64,000 nt of DNA from Anisus vortex (taxonomy: Eukaryota > Mollusca > Gastropoda > Planorbidae). The stretch is taken from the NCBI GenBank assembly GCA_949126835.1, contig OX421497.1, positions 7,592,191 to 7,656,190 on the forward strand. Direction: 5' to 3'. This document shows, in pieces, positions 1-10,530 of the stretch (positions are counted from its first letter, which is position 1; each line of letters opens with the position of its first letter). A model generated the notes under the pieces. The model was not told the DNA's origin and did no database searches. It was given only the letters and a program-made list of their open reading frames with translations. A program made the position numbers and the translations under genes.

Positions 1-127
1 CGGCCATATTATAAGATTGATATATTGAGGGATTTATTGCCGAAGCACACTTAGCCGACAAGTAATTGTGAATACATAATGTAAATTGTGTGCTCTCTTT
101 TGAAATGTTTTATTTTATGGACAACAG

Positions 128-228
128 ATAGGCGTCCACATATGTTTGATCTTCGCCACATTAGTCATTGGCTGCGTGGGATTTGGATACTCCATTGATC
201 CAGTGTACCATAAGATGGACAACTGCAC
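128..228 (+). CDS. Gene 1, exon with third membrane segment
   Basis: The acceptor AG is at 126-127 and the donor GTACGT starts at 229. Length is 101 nt, phase 0 in and phase 2 out, as in the gene 2 exon at 17321-17421. It encodes a membrane helix with G-C-V-G-F-G and ends at N-C-(T), a possible N-glycosylation sequon completed by the next exon. Confidence 0.85.
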
Positions 229-3200
229 GTACGTACAATATGTAATCGAGTACGATTACAACTTCGATTTCATCACATGTCTTATTTACTTATATCGATT
301 TCATCAAGGCTTACATCACTATGTTGAAGTTCAATTTTTTTTGGTACTTTTTTTTTTATACGAGGTTCAATTTTTAACAGTTTTATTGATATTCTTTTGG
401 CAGACTTATACTATCTATTATTGTGTAAGCCTTTTAAATAGCCTACATCCCTTTTTTTTCAAAATACGTTTTAAATCGTGTAAATTTTACATTGTTAAAA
501 GTATTCCATTAGGGCCTATTATGATAGAGTAGGCCCATTTCTTATCTTATATTTTACAGACGCTCCTTCTTTACAGAATATAATAGCGTCCTACTCTTAT
601 CCGTGGTTGGAGTCTAGTCTTGCATTTTGATTCGTTTTATCAGTGTTGTTAGGTTATTGCTTTTTCCTAATTACGCTTAGTCCAGGTAACCCATTCCATG
701 TCCGGAAAGTCATGAATAAAGAGAAATTACTTGTATTACTAACCTTTTATCCCGAACCCTTCATTCGAATAGTTGACTAGTAAAATACCATTTTACTCGT
801 ATCGTGCTGATATTTTGATAATATTGCTTACAATTCACTTACAATGCTTGCTTTTAAAACTGATTTTTTAAAGAAATGTGTTGTTTAATAAGCAGTATTA
901 ATCTACATAACGTTTTATCCTTAAATCCAAATATTCTATATATTTCTATTTGTATCTCTTAGGTTATATGAATCGAAGTTAAGTAAAATCAATATAAAGT
1001 CGAATAAAAAAAAAGCGGCGGTAACTGCTTATTTTCTTATAACAAATTGACATTGTTTGCAGCTTATGAGTTATCCCCCCTATGTCACTATAGTATAGTA
1101 AAGATAGTTAATTACTTTCTACTTGACTTCCCCAGGGATGTGATACGCAAGGACTACTACGGTGATGACTGTAGCAAGGAGTCTCTAGTATTTATCTACT
1201 TGGTAGCTGGCGGCGTAACCATTTTTCTAGCCCTCTGCGGATTGGGCACTTCCGTTGTTGCCTGTGCAATAGCTCTGGTAAGTTTTTTGACAGAGAGGCA
1301 AACGTATTTTTGAGCGTTGATTTTTTATAATCCATTAATGCACGGGGTCGGCAACCTAAGACACGCGTGTCAAACTTGGCATGCAGAGCGATTTTCAATG
1401 GCACGCCAGAGACCTCGAAGAGGTTGTTTTTTTTCTGAAAGAGGAAAACTGACTGTTTAAAGCCGATGTTTCTGAATGACTTAGCGACACATTTCAGTGA
1501 GTTGAACTTGCAATTACAAGGATTATTGGAATGGATTTGCATTGAAACCGGACATATCTTGGAGCGAAATCAATTTAAAAACGGTTACCTACCTGTACAT
1601 CCCTACATTAAGGCAAATATTAAGATATATAGTTATGCCTTTTCAAAATGCCGGTGTCCAGCGGTTAGTTCACCGGACTGTCAACCAAAAAACCAACTGA
1701 CAGGTCGCGGGTTCTATCCCTGCCACCGACGGATCCCTGTCGCCCTGCAGGAGTTTTGGGCCTAGTGGACGTAATTCTCTTCTATCTAGAAGGAACGTCT
1801 GTAAACTTATAAGATAACTGAAAGTACATCAAAGCACTCAAAGCGGAGTTATCTAACCATTTTTTCCTACCACATGAAGCCTAACTGGTTTGATCTTACT
1901 ACAATCTTCTTAGATGTAGATATTTTTTGTTAAAGTGGAGGGATACTGATGATTTTAAAATGCAGCAAGTTGAATTTTAAACATTTAAAAAAATGGGCAT
2001 CCAAATGTGCCAACTGTGGAAAAACTATAAAAGGAACCTGCTTAGGAAAGTCATCTGCTATTCTTAACTGTTAGGCATTCGCTCTTCTACTTTCTGCTTT
2101 TGGTTCAACATACACGAGTTAAAATATTTAATAGCACATGAAAGCTCTTTTAAGTATACAAAGAAGGTCACCTACACTTGACCACTCAGAAGTGACTAAA
2201 TATGTATCTGACATTATACAATTAGCGAAGAGGATTCAAGACAAGGCGCTCATTAATTTATGAAAACTGATTACATTTAAAAATTGCAGACCTGTTTACG
2301 GTCTGCTCTGACTCAGAGCCTCTGACTGATGTGGTATCAACTCAAAGCTGACTTGTTAGATGTTCATATGTGAGCTGACTTCGGTATTGTCATTTAGTGA
2401 ATTTCATTCTTGAAAATAATTGCTCACGACTATATGTGCTGCCAAAAAGAGATATAGTTTTCCTGCCATGTTGCTCGAAATTCGGATGCTTTCCACATAC
2501 ATAGACTTTTTAAAAAGTTACCAAGTCATTGCTATCTTATGCTCTTCAGAAGTCCATATCAGACTGCAAGTCTATCAGCTCCGTTTGACAGCTCTCAGGA
2601 CTGTTCTCTGGTACAAGTTCAAATGGTTGAGAAAATGGCTAAAAAATCTTTTTCACATAAGCTTATTCTGAAAAGTCAAGTTCAAATTTCTCCATCAGCC
2701 TCAAAACATTTTCTGAAATCATCAAATCTGTTTGTAAATTCATAACACAACTTGTCAACATTTTCAGCGAATTTGGAGCCATCAAAATCTGCTAGTTCTG
2801 CTTTTCTGAGAGCCAGAGTGTGAAAATGAGTAAGTGTTATTCTAATCAACTGGGTCTTAAAAAAGTTGTAATTTCTTCTCAAATGAAGAAATGTGTTCAT
2901 ACATCTTGTTCACCAATTGATGTTTACCTAATAGTTTTACATTTAAATCTAACAGATGTTGTGTGATGTCAGTTAGAAAAGCAATGTCATTTAACCAGTC
3001 ATCATTGCTTAATTTGGCAAAATCTTGTTGCTTATTTATAATGAACTGTCCAATTTACTTTCTTAAGATCCAACATCGTTTTAAGATTCATTGGTGAATC
3101 CATTGGTTCTCCTTGACAGTGAAGGTAATGGTAATGGTAACTTATATAGCGCTTCTATCCATGCTATTTTAGCATGCTCAGTGCGCTCTAGAAGACTATT

Positions 3201-6200
3201 AATCTGTGAGAGGTTTCACTGCTGCCGGTTAAGCGCATGTGATAACAACTCAATATTAACGTCATCTAGTCCCAAAACTCCTGTAGGGCGACAGGGATCT
3301 GCCGGTGGCGGGGTTCGAACCCGCGACGTGTCAAGTGGTTTTTTGGTTGACAGTCTGGTGAGCTAACAGCTAGGTGCAGTTGTAAAGCCACACAGTTTGG
3401 AAGGGTCAATTTCAAATTTCTCCATCAGCCTCAAAACGTGTTCACTAATGTAATGGTCAGTGGCTGTTGACTAAATACTGGCCATGTCTAAAAATTCTTC
3501 AATGACTTCAAAATTGTCACTAACTCCTCGTAATTTTTTTTCATTTGGTAAGGTCAATTCAAAAACTTTAAAACTGGTTTCACGATTTTAAAAAATATTT
3601 GAAATTCGTCAGCAAATTAAAAAAAACAACACTATTAGCTGGGGCCACACCAACTGGTCTGGCGGGCCGGGTTGTGTCCCGCGGGCCGCCTGTTGCACAC
3701 CCCTGACCTAGACAAATATAATGCACTATGCCCACACCAACATGGCTTCGGGGTAAACAGATTATGTGAAACTAAATTGATAGGTTGGATAGACGACATG
3801 TCTAGAGGCTTTAGACAATAACAACCTAATTGATGCTTTATTACTAGATTTTTCTAAAGAATTAGATAAAGTTCACCATAATAGTTTACTAAAAAAAAAA
3901 CTGTACTTTTTTTGGCATCTCGTGTCCCTTACATCAGTAATTTAATTTTAATTCTCTGAAAACTAAATCTTGTGATGAAGACCATAATGTTGGATTTATA
4001 TTAAGAAATAATAATTAATCAAAAATATTTGTTATGTTACAAAACATAATATCTTGTTTGAAATCACTATTGAATCAAATGTGGAAACGCTATTTTAATT
4101 AAAGGGAGACTATAGGCCCGTTTTATTTGCACTAACACTTCTAAAACTATGTTTCTTTAATAAAAGAATAATTATGACTTACAATTTATAACTTAAAAAT
4201 GATCAAACAGTAAAAGTATTTGAAAATTATATAAATATTATATGACTAAAAAATGTATATGTATATTTTTAAACATTACATCAACTACCCAGTTTGTATG
4301 ATTACAACGTATCTATTCCGCTTAACTTTACTCACTTTAACGACTGTTTTTTTTGTCACACATTAAAGGACATCGCATCTCAATTAAACTGAAATCAAAA
4401 TATAATTAATATTATCTGGTGTAAGATCCTCATCTTGACTATCAAATGATAATGTTTAAACAATAATTACCTTAAATGTGAAAGTTTAGCAATATAAGAT
4501 TGTATTTGATATAAATATATATAAATACATTCGCAATCAGATTTCCCTGAAATTGTGGAGTTTTTCCTCGGGTCTAACGGGGGCCTCCACAGTACAATGA
4601 AGAAGAATAAGAAGGAAATGCAAATAAAAAAGATGTTGGTCACAAACACGCTAATTATGTATGAAATATAAAACGCTTGTACTATTTTATCTATAAAAAA
4701 TCTCCTTCGCTTTTGGCCTTGGTCATTCTACGGTGTTAAATTAATTGTCCTTTAACCCTTACAGTCCCGGGCGCGTATATAGCGGAACTGAAGGCAGCAT
4801 AGATAGAAGTAGGTCGGTACTGGAAGGGTTAAGAAAATATTTAAAAAATATAATAGAGTAGGTTGACTTTTAGGTTGTGGGCACGATGAATGATTTAGAA
4901 ATCCTAGTTTGGAACACTAATAGCAAAAGTTTGCCGACCCCTGCATTAGTACATAAACGATAAACAAAACATATTATATTTGTGATCCATTTGTTTATTT
5001 ATCTACTAATCCGTTTATCTATCTACCTGTTTAAATATTAACAATTTACGGTTTATATTAAATCTATATATCTTTTTTATCCATGAATCTATTTATCCAT
5101 GAATCTATTTATCCATGATTATATTTATCCATTAATCCATTAATCTATGTATCTATGTATCTATTTAACTATTCATCTATTCATCTATTCATCTATTCAT
5201 CTATTCATCTATTCATCTATTCATCTATTCATCTATTCATCTATTCATCTATTCATCTATTTATCTATTTATCTATTTATCTATTTATCTATTTATCTAT
5301 TTATCTATTTATCTATTTATCTATTTATCTATTTATCTATTTATCTATTTATCTATTTATCGTTTTATCTATTTATCTATTTATCTATTTATCTATTTAT
5401 CTATTTATCTATTTATCTATTTATCTATTTATCTATTTATCTATTTATCTATTTATCTATTTATCTATTTATCTATTTATCTATTTATCTATTTATCTAT
5501 TTATCTATTTATCTATTTATCTATTTATCTATTTATCTATTTATCTATTTATCTATTTATCTATTTATCTATTTATCTATTTATCTATTTATCTATTTAT
5601 CTATTTATCTATTTATCTATTTATCTATTTATCTATTTATCTATTTATCTATTTATCTATTTATCTATTTATCTATTTATCTATTTATCGTTTTATCGTT
5701 TTATCGTTTTATCAATTTATCTATTTATCTATTTATCTATTTATCTATTTATCTATTTATCTATTTATCTATTTATCTATTTATCTATTTATCTATTTAT
5801 CTATTTATCTATTTATCTATTTATCTATTTATCTATTTATCTATTTATCTATTTATCTATTTATCTATTTATCTATTTATCTATTTATCTATTTATCTAT
5901 TTATCTATTTATCTATTTATCTATTTATCTATTTATCTATTTATCTATTTATCTATTTATCTATTTATCTATTTATCTATTTATCTATTTATCTATTTAT
6001 CTATTTATCTATTTATCTATTTATCTATTTATCTATTTATCTATTTATCTATTTATCTATTTATCTAATTTATCTATTCATATTTGCCCCGTAAAGATTA
6101 CACATTTTAAAGTGTGTTTTCGTAAAAAGACAGTTTTAGTTTTGTTTTTAAAGAAAGTTTAAAATGGTCTTTCTGGAAAAACTATCTCTAATTTTTAGAA

Positions 6201-6536
6201 TAAAAAGTCATTTGTATCAATACATTTCATCCATGCAATAGTCTAGTACCTAGAGTCTAGTAGAAACCATAGTTTAATATTACAATTTTAAGAGTTCCAC
6301 TTTTAATAAGGACTCGTTGTGATTTAATTTAATTTAGATCTAATACAACATTATATTTTATCGTATAGCGACGCAGAAAAGTTCGACTTCTGGAGAGTGC
6401 AGAACAGGAGTTGGCCACCGGCGACGCCGCGGGATCACCAAAGCCAATATACAAGGGGAACAATCACGATTCACTCGCAGACGAGAACAGAAGGAAAGAC
6501 GACGCCATTGTTCTATTGCGTTCTTTCGATGTATAA
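128..6536 (+). CDS. Gene 1: 3' part of a four-transmembrane protein gene (three last coding exons)
   Basis: Join of 128-228, 1136-1277 and 6369-6536 (411 nt, 137 codons including stop TAA). Earlier exons lie left of the window. The first exon gives a hydrophobic segment starting IGVHICLIFATLVIGCVGFG and ends in an N-C-T sequon. The second gives a short acidic loop with one Cys (DDC) followed by a second membrane segment. The third gives a basic start (RRRK) and a polar cytoplasmic tail ending LLRSFDV. The first exon matches the same exon of gene 2 at 17 of 34 residues by hand count; exon length (101 nt) and phases are the same, and both tails end in a hydrophobic motif near the stop. The second exon is 9 nt longer than its paralogue. 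By topology this is the C-terminal half of an MS4A/CD20-like tetraspan protein; the family name is inference. The last intron (about 5.1 kb) is filled with transposons. Confidence 0.8.
229..1135 (+). other. Gene 1 intron
   Basis: AT-rich intron. It contains a minus-strand CR1-like LINE 3' fragment (about 541-720) and otherwise unrecognised AT-rich sequence. Confidence 0.75.
541..720 (-). mobile_element. CR1-like LINE 3' end, truncated
   Basis: Contains the same series of words (cagacgctccttct, ccgtggt-gagtctagtc, aacccattccatg) as the other copies of this family in the window. The best copy is at 49560-50335, where the words lie at the end of a reverse transcriptase ORF and its 3' tail. 5'-truncated and diverged. 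Confidence 0.6.
1136..1277 (+). CDS. Gene 1, exon with loop cysteine and fourth membrane segment
   Basis: The acceptor CCCAG ends at 1135 and the donor GTAAGT starts at 1278. The first base completes the Thr codon from the previous exon. It encodes a Lys/Asp/Tyr-rich loop with a single Cys, then a hydrophobic segment with AGGV, parallel to the AGGG-V motif in gene 2. It is 142 nt against 133 nt in gene 2, a three-codon difference. Confidence 0.85.
1660..1812 (+). mobile_element. SINE family B copy with CR1-like LINE tail
   Basis: A tRNA-like head (ttagttcaccggactgtcaa, then box-B-like gcgggttctatccc) is followed by a body ccctgtcgccctgcaggag. It ends in a segment matching the CR1-like LINE 3' tail (ctagaaggaacgtctgtaa, then ataagata). 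The other copy, at 3117-3365, has the same head and body but a different tail. Confidence 0.65.
2415..3030 (-). pseudogene. hAT transposase remnant (GTF2IRD2/ZBED5-like)
   Basis: Minus-strand translation gives collinear but frame-broken transposase blocks. The longest open piece (2682-2900) includes FHTLALRKAEL and LCYEFTNRFDDFRKCFEADG. Lower coordinates continue with ELIDLQSDMDF and LFGSTY, typical of the C-terminal catalytic/dimerisation part of this hAT group. Stops and frameshifts exclude a functional product. Confidence 0.75.
3117..3365 (-). mobile_element. SINE family B copy with a different 3' tail
   Basis: Read on the minus strand it starts gctcaccagactgtcaacca, has the box-B-like word cgggttcgaacccc, shares the body with 1660-1812, and ends with agcgctatataag and a (TTACCA)n-like tail. 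The tail resembles the end of the LINE fragment at 18480-18912 (gcgctatacaaatatt), not the CR1-like tail. Confidence 0.65.
3700..3905 (+). mobile_element. Non-LTR reverse transcriptase fragment
   Basis: Plus-strand translation, allowing stops, reads PHQHGF followed by CETKLIGWIDDMS and later DALLLDFSKELDKVHH. This matches the QHGF and DFSKAFDKVHH motifs of CR1/Jockey-type reverse transcriptases. It is a decayed insert within the hAT element. Confidence 0.75.
4752..4832. mobile_element. Short MITE with TTAA ends (piggyBac-like), copy 1
   Basis: An 81-bp unit bounded by TTAACCCTT and AAGGGTTAA, nearly identical to 12538-12619. TTAA flanks with CCCTT terminal repeats are typical of piggyBac-type elements. 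It is too short to encode protein and is inserted in the hAT element. Confidence 0.7.
5158..6072 (+). repeat. 8-bp tandem satellite (ATCTATTC then ATCTATTT)
   Basis: About 0.9 kb of 8-bp units. The first dozen or so are ATCTATTC; the rest are ATCTATTT, with a few CGTTTTAT variants near 5360 and 5685-5715. A less regular ATCTATTTATCC prelude starts near 5080. Because 24 nt equals three units and the unit lacks stops on the + strand, two long false ORFs of Leu/Ile/Tyr/Phe arise; they are not genes. Confidence 0.95.
6369..6536 (+). CDS. Gene 1, terminal coding exon (cytoplasmic tail)
   Basis: The acceptor TATAG ends at 6368, and the frame (phase 0) stays open for 55 codons to TAA at 6534-6536. 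The product starts with four basic residues directly after the last membrane helix, is polar with Lys/Asp clusters, and ends in a short hydrophobic stretch. The position, phase, basic start and tail length agree with the terminal exon of gene 2 (20679-20930). An open frame on the opposite strand here is a shadow. A possible poly(A) signal AATAAA lies near 6812. Confidence 0.72.
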   Translation, partial: RRRKVRLLESAEQELATGDAAGSPKPIYKGNNHDSLADENRRKDDAIVLLRSFDV

Positions 6537-7600
6537 TTAAACTATACATCATCATGGGCTGTCAATTCAATATCTCCATCAGTCATAGGATCCTTTCAAT
6601 TTATATAGCGTTGACACTATTTATGCCAAGGAAAAAAAATAAGCAAATAGATCTAGATTTATAGATTTATATTGGAGAAAAATACAAACCAATTCTGTAG
6701 ATAAGCTAGTTACTTCTATACTTAAATTGTGACTAGACAAGGAAATGGTTGGTGCTTTTTGTTGCGAAGAAATGTATGACAATGTGAATGTGATTACATT
6801 TTTTGAAATAATAAAAGAAATTAAACACGTCATAATCCTTTATATTATTTACGATTCTGTTAGTTAAAGTTGAAATAGTGGATTCTACCCCTCCACAGTA
6901 ATAGTCCAACTAAGAGGTTATGGATGAGTTGCTGTTCTTGGTTACATAGCCGATGGCAAGGGGTCGGCTTATGACACAACAGTCAAACAAGATGGTGGAT
7001 TAACAGTGATTTTTCTTAAAGTGATGCTTGATTCGTGCCGCTGTAAGGCAGCCACAAGCTATTATAATAATATAATTAAATCATCGCATTTAACAGTTAA
7101 TGCAAATCTATACAGTCACATTGTAATTAATTAACGACATAATGTTGAAATACGTTTATCATTTCCTTTTAGCAATCTAGACACCACTCCCCCACTTTCC
7201 ACTTCATCCTATAAAGTTCAACCGATAAATGCTAGAAAATAAATATTAACAAAAACAAACATCTGTCGGGGATATATAAATATTATTATGTGAAATTAAT
7301 AGTATGTGAAAACACCAATCTTTCTTTTATATTTTAGTTATATTTTTATGTAGATGCCTATATTGCATTTTATATCAGATCATAATATATCATTAGAATA
7401 ACATTTATATAGTTCTTGTCTTAGAAATGTGAAGTTTTTATGATGAAAATATTTTCTTTTAATGTACTTGAGCCCGTTAAGTCATATTAAATCATGCACA
7501 TTTATTTTAAAGAAAACAACACTCTATGAGTTTTTGTATTATTGATTTGTATTAAATATGTTTTCATAAAGTAAACTCTTTTCTGTCCATCTATATCTAT
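6537..7600. other. AT-rich spacer downstream of gene 1
   Basis: Presumed 3' UTR and intergenic sequence of gene 1. Possible AATAAA signals lie near 6812 and 7232. No other coding or repeat structure was recognised. Confidence 0.5.
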
Positions 7601-7601
7601 G

Positions 7602-7674
<73 letters not shown>
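7602..7674 (+). repeat. Compound (CT)n(AT)n microsatellite
   Basis: A short CT run followed by a long TA run ends exactly where the SINE at 7677 begins. Confidence 0.9.
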
Positions 7675-7676
<2 letters not shown>

Positions 7677-7905
7677 CCAGCAGCGCGTTCGACTGGCGTA
7701 CCCAAAGACCTGGGTTCGGATCCTGGATTTTTTTCCTGTCCCTGAGTCTACCCAACTCTGGTGGGTACCTTGGCATTAGTTGAGGTAAAGTAAAGCAGGA
7801 CATTGAGCTGGCCACATTTCTTTAGTATGCCGAGGCCACTGAATCTTGTGCACGCTACTTCACCGACCCTATGATCTAATTGGTCCGACGGGATACTTTA
7901 CTTAC
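7677..7905 (+). mobile_element. tRNA-derived SINE family A, copy
   Basis: The head cagcgcgttcgactggcgta with ggttcggatcc (box B-like) is followed by the family body: cccaactctggtgggtacc, ttgaggtaaagtaaag, gccgaggccactg, and the end ggtccgacgggatactttac. The extreme 5' end (box A region) is missing. Confidence 0.8.
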
Positions 7906-8850
7906 TATATATATTTATATCTATCAATCAATCTATATATATAATACTATATAATACTATATATATATTTATATCTATCCATCAATCTCTCTATATATAA
8001 TACTATATAATACTGTATATATATTTATATATATCCATCAATCTATATATATATAATGCTATATAATACTATATATATCTTTATATATATCCATCAATTA
8101 TTATATATATATAATGCTATATAATACAATATATATATTTATATATATCCATCAATCTATATATATATATAGTACTATATAATACTATATATATATATTT
8201 ATATATATCCATCAATCTCTCTCTATATATATAGTACTATATAATACTATATATATTTTTATATATATCCATCAATCTATATATATATAGTACTATATAA
8301 TACTATATATATATTTATATATATCCACCAATCTGTATATATATATAATACTATATAAAACTATATATATATTTATATATATCCATCAATCTATATATAT
8401 ATAGTACTATATAATACTATATATATATATTTATATATATCCATCAGTCTATATATATAATACTATATAATACTATATATATATTTATATATATCCACCA
8501 ATCTGTATATATATATAATACTATATAAAACTATATATATATTTATATATATCCATCAATCTATATATATATAGTACTATATAATACTATATATATATAT
8601 TTATATATATCCATCAATCTATATATATATAGTACTATATAATACTATATATATATATTTATATATATCCATCAATCTATATATATATAGTACTATATAA
8701 TACTATATATATATTTATATATATCCATCAATCTATATATATATAGTACTATATAATACTATATATCTTTATATCTATCCATCAATCTCTCTCTATATAT
8801 AATACTATAAAATACTATATATATATATATATATCCATCAATCTATCTAC
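7906..8850 (+). repeat. AT-rich tandem array, unit about 55-60 bp
   Basis: Roughly 15 to 17 units contain atccatcaatct, (TA)n, actatataatactatata and tttatatatat, with length variation in the TA runs. It directly abuts the 3' end of the SINE at 7677-7905. Confidence 0.9.
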
Positions 8851-9840
8851 GCTTTCCATCTAACCGCCATCCACAATCACCTTTTCCTAAACATTTCAAG
8901 ATAGTAACGCTCAGTGGTCAATGCTAAAAAAAAAAAAAAATCCAGAGGCGTTTCTCAATTACTTACAAATAAAAAAAAAGATTTCATCTTGCTGTCAGTT
9001 TTCGAAATTGAATTTTATTGTTTATGACTTTTATATATTTTGAATCACTTACATAAGTTTGGGAGGGGAGGGGGAACACCAAAATCGTGTCAGTGATTTT
9101 ATGACCTCCTGAAGGGTCACCATCCGGCCCTGGGTACGTGGATAAGTTTCTGAAAGGGCCACCATGTTGTGATGTTAGGTTGTCAGGCGATCGAGCCATT
9201 AGCAGAGATAAAAAAATATTTCGAATTATTTCTCTTTAACACACTTACCCTAATTTATTCAAAGCCAGTCATTGGTTCTTTCAGGGACTGAAAATGCTCA
9301 GCAAGCGCCCCCCCCCCAACCCCCCGCTTTCTCCCAAACAACACACACACATAAACACATGAACACACAGACTTACTTATATCATATAATATAAGTCTCT
9401 TATTTTAAAATTTAGAACTACAGACGTACATGTTTTTTATATAGCTTATACAAAGATGCTATGCTCGTCACGTGACAAATGACGTCAATGTTCTGGTTCA
9501 ATGACTGAAGACCGTGCCCTTGCGTGTGTGTGTATGTGTGTTTGGTGTACGTGTGTATGTGTCGTTGTGCATGTGTATGTGTGTGTATGTATAAATGTGA
9601 GTGTGTGTTTGGTGTACGTGTGTATGTGTGTCATTGTTTATGTGTGTGTTTGTGTGTGCATGTAATTGGAGTCTTCTAAGTCCGTAAGGCGGATAAAGAT
9701 TTTCATACATTAACTTCTCGCAACCTTGACCTTTCATTCAGAAAATGCTTTGACTAGAAATGTCGTCACTTTTCCGTTTGTTTAATTTTTTTAAGGGCCG
9801 AGACACAGTTTTAAAAGCTATGCCATGGGTATATCTAGTA
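8851..9840. other. Intergenic spacer with (TG)n microsatellite
   Basis: No gene recognised. Contains a C-rich run near 9310-9325 and a degenerate TGTGTG/TGTATG microsatellite at about 9518-9660. Confidence 0.6.
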
Positions 9841-9854
9841 TCAATAGCTAAATG

Positions 9855-10112
9855 TGCTGTTAGCTTTTAGCAAATGGCGCATATCCTGAGTTCGAATCCT
9901 GCTGAAGGCTAGGATTTCTTCTCGGGTTTGGAAGCTGTCAGTGAGCCTACCAAGCTCTGTTGGGTACCTGACTTTAGTTGAGGGGTAAAGTAAAGGCGGC
10001 TGGGCATTGTGCTGGCCATACAATCCCCTTAGTATGCCGTACCACAGAGACTGGTGAACGCTGATTCATCCGCCCCATGGATCCATCTGGTTCGACGGGA
10101 TACTTGACTATA
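9855..10112 (+). mobile_element. SINE family A, nearly full copy
   Basis: Contains the box-B-like word gagttcgaatcc, the body (aagctctgttgggtacctga, gtaaaggcggctgggcattg, gtatgccgt) and the end ggttcgacgggatacttgac. Confidence 0.8.
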
Positions 10113-10319
10113 GGCCTACTAGCTATTAGTGCTACACACAAACCATATTGTGCTAGTGATCGGCTATATAAACTTACCAGAATGGCATATTACAGAAGCT
10201 TGTTCTATTGCCTACTGAAGATGTATGCATCCTACTATTATACGTTTATCCGTCGAGTCGAGTCTTGCTTTGGTTAAGTTATTTTTAAATAAATGTTTTA
10301 AATGAAAAGAGTTTTCCCC

Positions 10320-10530
10320 ACTTAATTAGATTAGGCAACCCATTTCATGCCCTAAATTCCACTAGGTTGGTAAATCTGCTTTTGTCCCCGCATATAGAAT
10401 AAGAAACATAGACCTATTTTTTTTTTTTGTCTTTCTATTTTATCAGATTACTCTATTCTATTGCGTAGGACGCAATAATCTTCTTTATAGAAGGAGCGTC
10501 TGTAATGTATAAGATCAGATTTGGAAGCTA
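10320..10530. mobile_element. CR1-like LINE 3' fragments in opposite orientations
   Basis: Minus-oriented words (gcaacccatttcatgcc) at about 10335 are followed by a plus-oriented tail (aggacgcaataatcttcttt, gaaggagcgtctgtaatg) at 10465-10527. Both belong to the family seen intact at 49560-50335. Confidence 0.55.

Larger units (their letters stand above)
1341..4943 (-). mobile_element. Decayed hAT DNA transposon, family 1 (in gene 1 intron)
   Basis: The left end reads CACGGGGTCGGCAA and the right end TTGCCGACCCCTG, an imperfect terminal inverted repeat of the CAGGGGTCGGCAA type. The flanking 8-mers CATTAATG and CATTAGTA agree at 6 of 8 positions, consistent with an old hAT target duplication. 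Between about 2415 and 3030 the minus strand encodes transposase pieces with frameshifts: a WLNDIAFLTDITQHLLDLN block, then LCYEFTNRFDDFRKC, then LFGSTY-CEQLFS-MK. These resemble GTF2IRD2/ZBED5-type domesticated hAT transposases. Two SINEs, a LINE fragment and a piggyBac-like MITE are inserted in it. The same family recurs at 37660-40995 and, reversed, at 49145-49560. Confidence 0.75.

Noticed and set aside
5147..6162. Two ORFs of more than 300 codons (Leu/Ile/Tyr/Phe repeats)
   Set aside because: Pure translation of the 8-bp satellite; open in parallel frames, with no start context or domain.
9498..9737. Minus-strand ORF rich in His/Thr
   Set aside because: Translation of a (TG)n microsatellite.
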